A stretch of DNA of 64,000 nt from Caballeronia arationis (GTDB lineage Bacteria > Pseudomonadota > Gammaproteobacteria > Burkholderiales > Burkholderiaceae). The position numbers were made by a program, and so were the translations under genes. The stretch spans positions 1-64,000 of the forward strand of contig NZ_FCOG02000025.1 in assembly GCF_001544975.2 (NCBI RefSeq). Direction: 5' to 3'. The first letter of the stretch is position 1. The number at the start of each line of letters is the position of its first letter. Of this stretch, positions 63,415-64,000 are shown one piece after another. Under the pieces are notes generated by a model, which saw only the letters and a list, made by a program, of their open reading frames with translations, made no database searches and was not told where the DNA came from.

Positions 63415-64000
63415 ATGTCCAAGGAATTTGACGTCGTCGTGATCGGCGCCGGCCCCGGCGGCTATATCGCGGCGATTCGCGCAGCGCAGCTCGGCAAGTC
63501 GGTTGCGTGCATCGAGAAGTGGAAGAACCCGGCCGGCGCGCTGAAGCTCGGCGGCACCTGCCTGAACGTGGGCTGCATTCCGTCGAAGGCGCTGCTCGCG
63601 TCGTCGGAGGAATTCGAAAACGCAACGAAGCATCTAGGCGATCACGGCATCAGCGTGTCGGACGTGAAGCTCGATATCTCGAAGATGCTCGCCCGCAAGG
63701 AAGGCATCGTCGAGAAGATGACGAAGGGCATCGAGTTTCTGTTCCGCAAGAACAAGATCACGTGGCTCAAGGGCCACGGCAAGTTCACCGGCAAGACCGA
63801 CGCCGGCGTGCAGATCGAAGTGTCGGGCGAAGGTGAAACGGAAACGGTCACTGCGAAGAACGTGATCATCGCGACGGGTTCGAAGGCGCGCCATCTGCCG
63901 AACATTCCGGTCGACAACAAGATCGTCGCTGACAACGAAGGTGCGCTCTCGTTCGACGCCGTGCCGAAGAAGCTCGCCGTGATCGGCGCGGGCGTGATCG
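63415..64000 (+). CDS. lpdA: Dihydrolipoyl dehydrogenase (E3), truncated by window end
   Basis: At least 195 residues. The N-terminal FAD motif VVVIGAGPGGYIAAIRAAQLG (8-28) is followed by the redox-active disulfide GGTCLNVGCIPSKALL (about residues 46-61) and the start of the second dinucleotide fold (KLAVIGAGVI). E3 reoxidises the lipoyl arm of E2 with NAD+. The AGAAGGAAAG site precedes the ATG. The gene continues beyond 64000. Confidence 0.96.
   Translation, partial: MSKEFDVVVIGAGPGGYIAAIRAAQLGKSVACIEKWKNPAGALKLGGTCLNVGCIPSKALLASSEEFENATKHLGDHGISVSDVKLDISKMLARKEGIVEKMTKGIEFLFRKNKITWLKGHGKFTGKTDAGVQIEVSGEGETETVTAKNVIIATGSKARHLPNIPVDNKIVADNEGALSFDAVPKKLAVIGAGVI

Overview
The window is a high-GC stretch of a Burkholderiaceae chromosome, of the Burkholderia/Paraburkholderia/Caballeronia type. 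The assignment rests on gene order (relA, tRNA-Val, thrS-infC-rpmI-rplT-pheST-ihfA-merR; scpB-rluB-rimP-nusA-infB-rbfA-truB; typA; the 2-oxoglutarate dehydrogenase operon), on the protein sequences, and on DUF3443/DUF2844 genes. Most of it is core chromosome. I see no prophage, CRISPR array or intact insertion sequence.

Layout. 1-3.7 kb: start of ETF:ubiquinone oxidoreductase (minus strand), an SDR dehydrogenase with an acyl-CoA thioesterase, a PAS-LuxR regulator and a scoAB CoA transferase. 3.8-7.5 kb: an alpha/beta hydrolase, a RidA protein and RelA. 7.5-15.9 kb: tRNA-Val(GAC) and the thrS...ihfA-merR translation/nucleoid block; infC appears to start with ATC. 16-17.2 kb: a small lipoprotein, tRNA-Pro(GGG) and a small membrane protein. 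17.4-25.6 kb: two LysR genes, an IclR (PcaR-like) regulator and a divergent pcaIJFBDC operon for the lower beta-ketoadipate pathway, with palindromic operators in the divergent gap.

26-35 kb is the accessory cell-envelope region. It holds a trimeric autotransporter adhesin broken by a 1-nt deletion in its 168-bp repeats, an OmpA-type lipoprotein, an exported two-gene DUF2844-DUF3443 operon, BamC, a monooxygenase and a possible non-coding RNA. 35-41 kb carries small exported or unknown proteins, a YdcF-like protein, a lone IS5/DUF4096 transposase-like domain, a LysR regulator and an aminotransferase. 41.5-51.5 kb is scpB, rluB and the rimP-nusA-infB-rbfA-truB operon, preceded by a structured leader with a terminator. 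51.5-56.5 kb is a MarR-controlled EmrAB/NodT-type tripartite efflux operon on the minus strand. 56.8-64 kb is typA and odhA-odhB-lpd, the last cut by the window end.

No clearly new multi-gene system is evident. The best candidate for something under-described is the DUF2844-DUF3443 pair: the DUF3443 lipoprotein carries two D-T/S-G-S motifs and other landmarks of pepsin-type aspartic proteases. Others are the ATC start of infC, the rimP leader, the adhesin frameshift, a Thr-rich mini-ORF before thrS and a lone transposase-derived domain. All family calls come from reading motifs; no database search was run.
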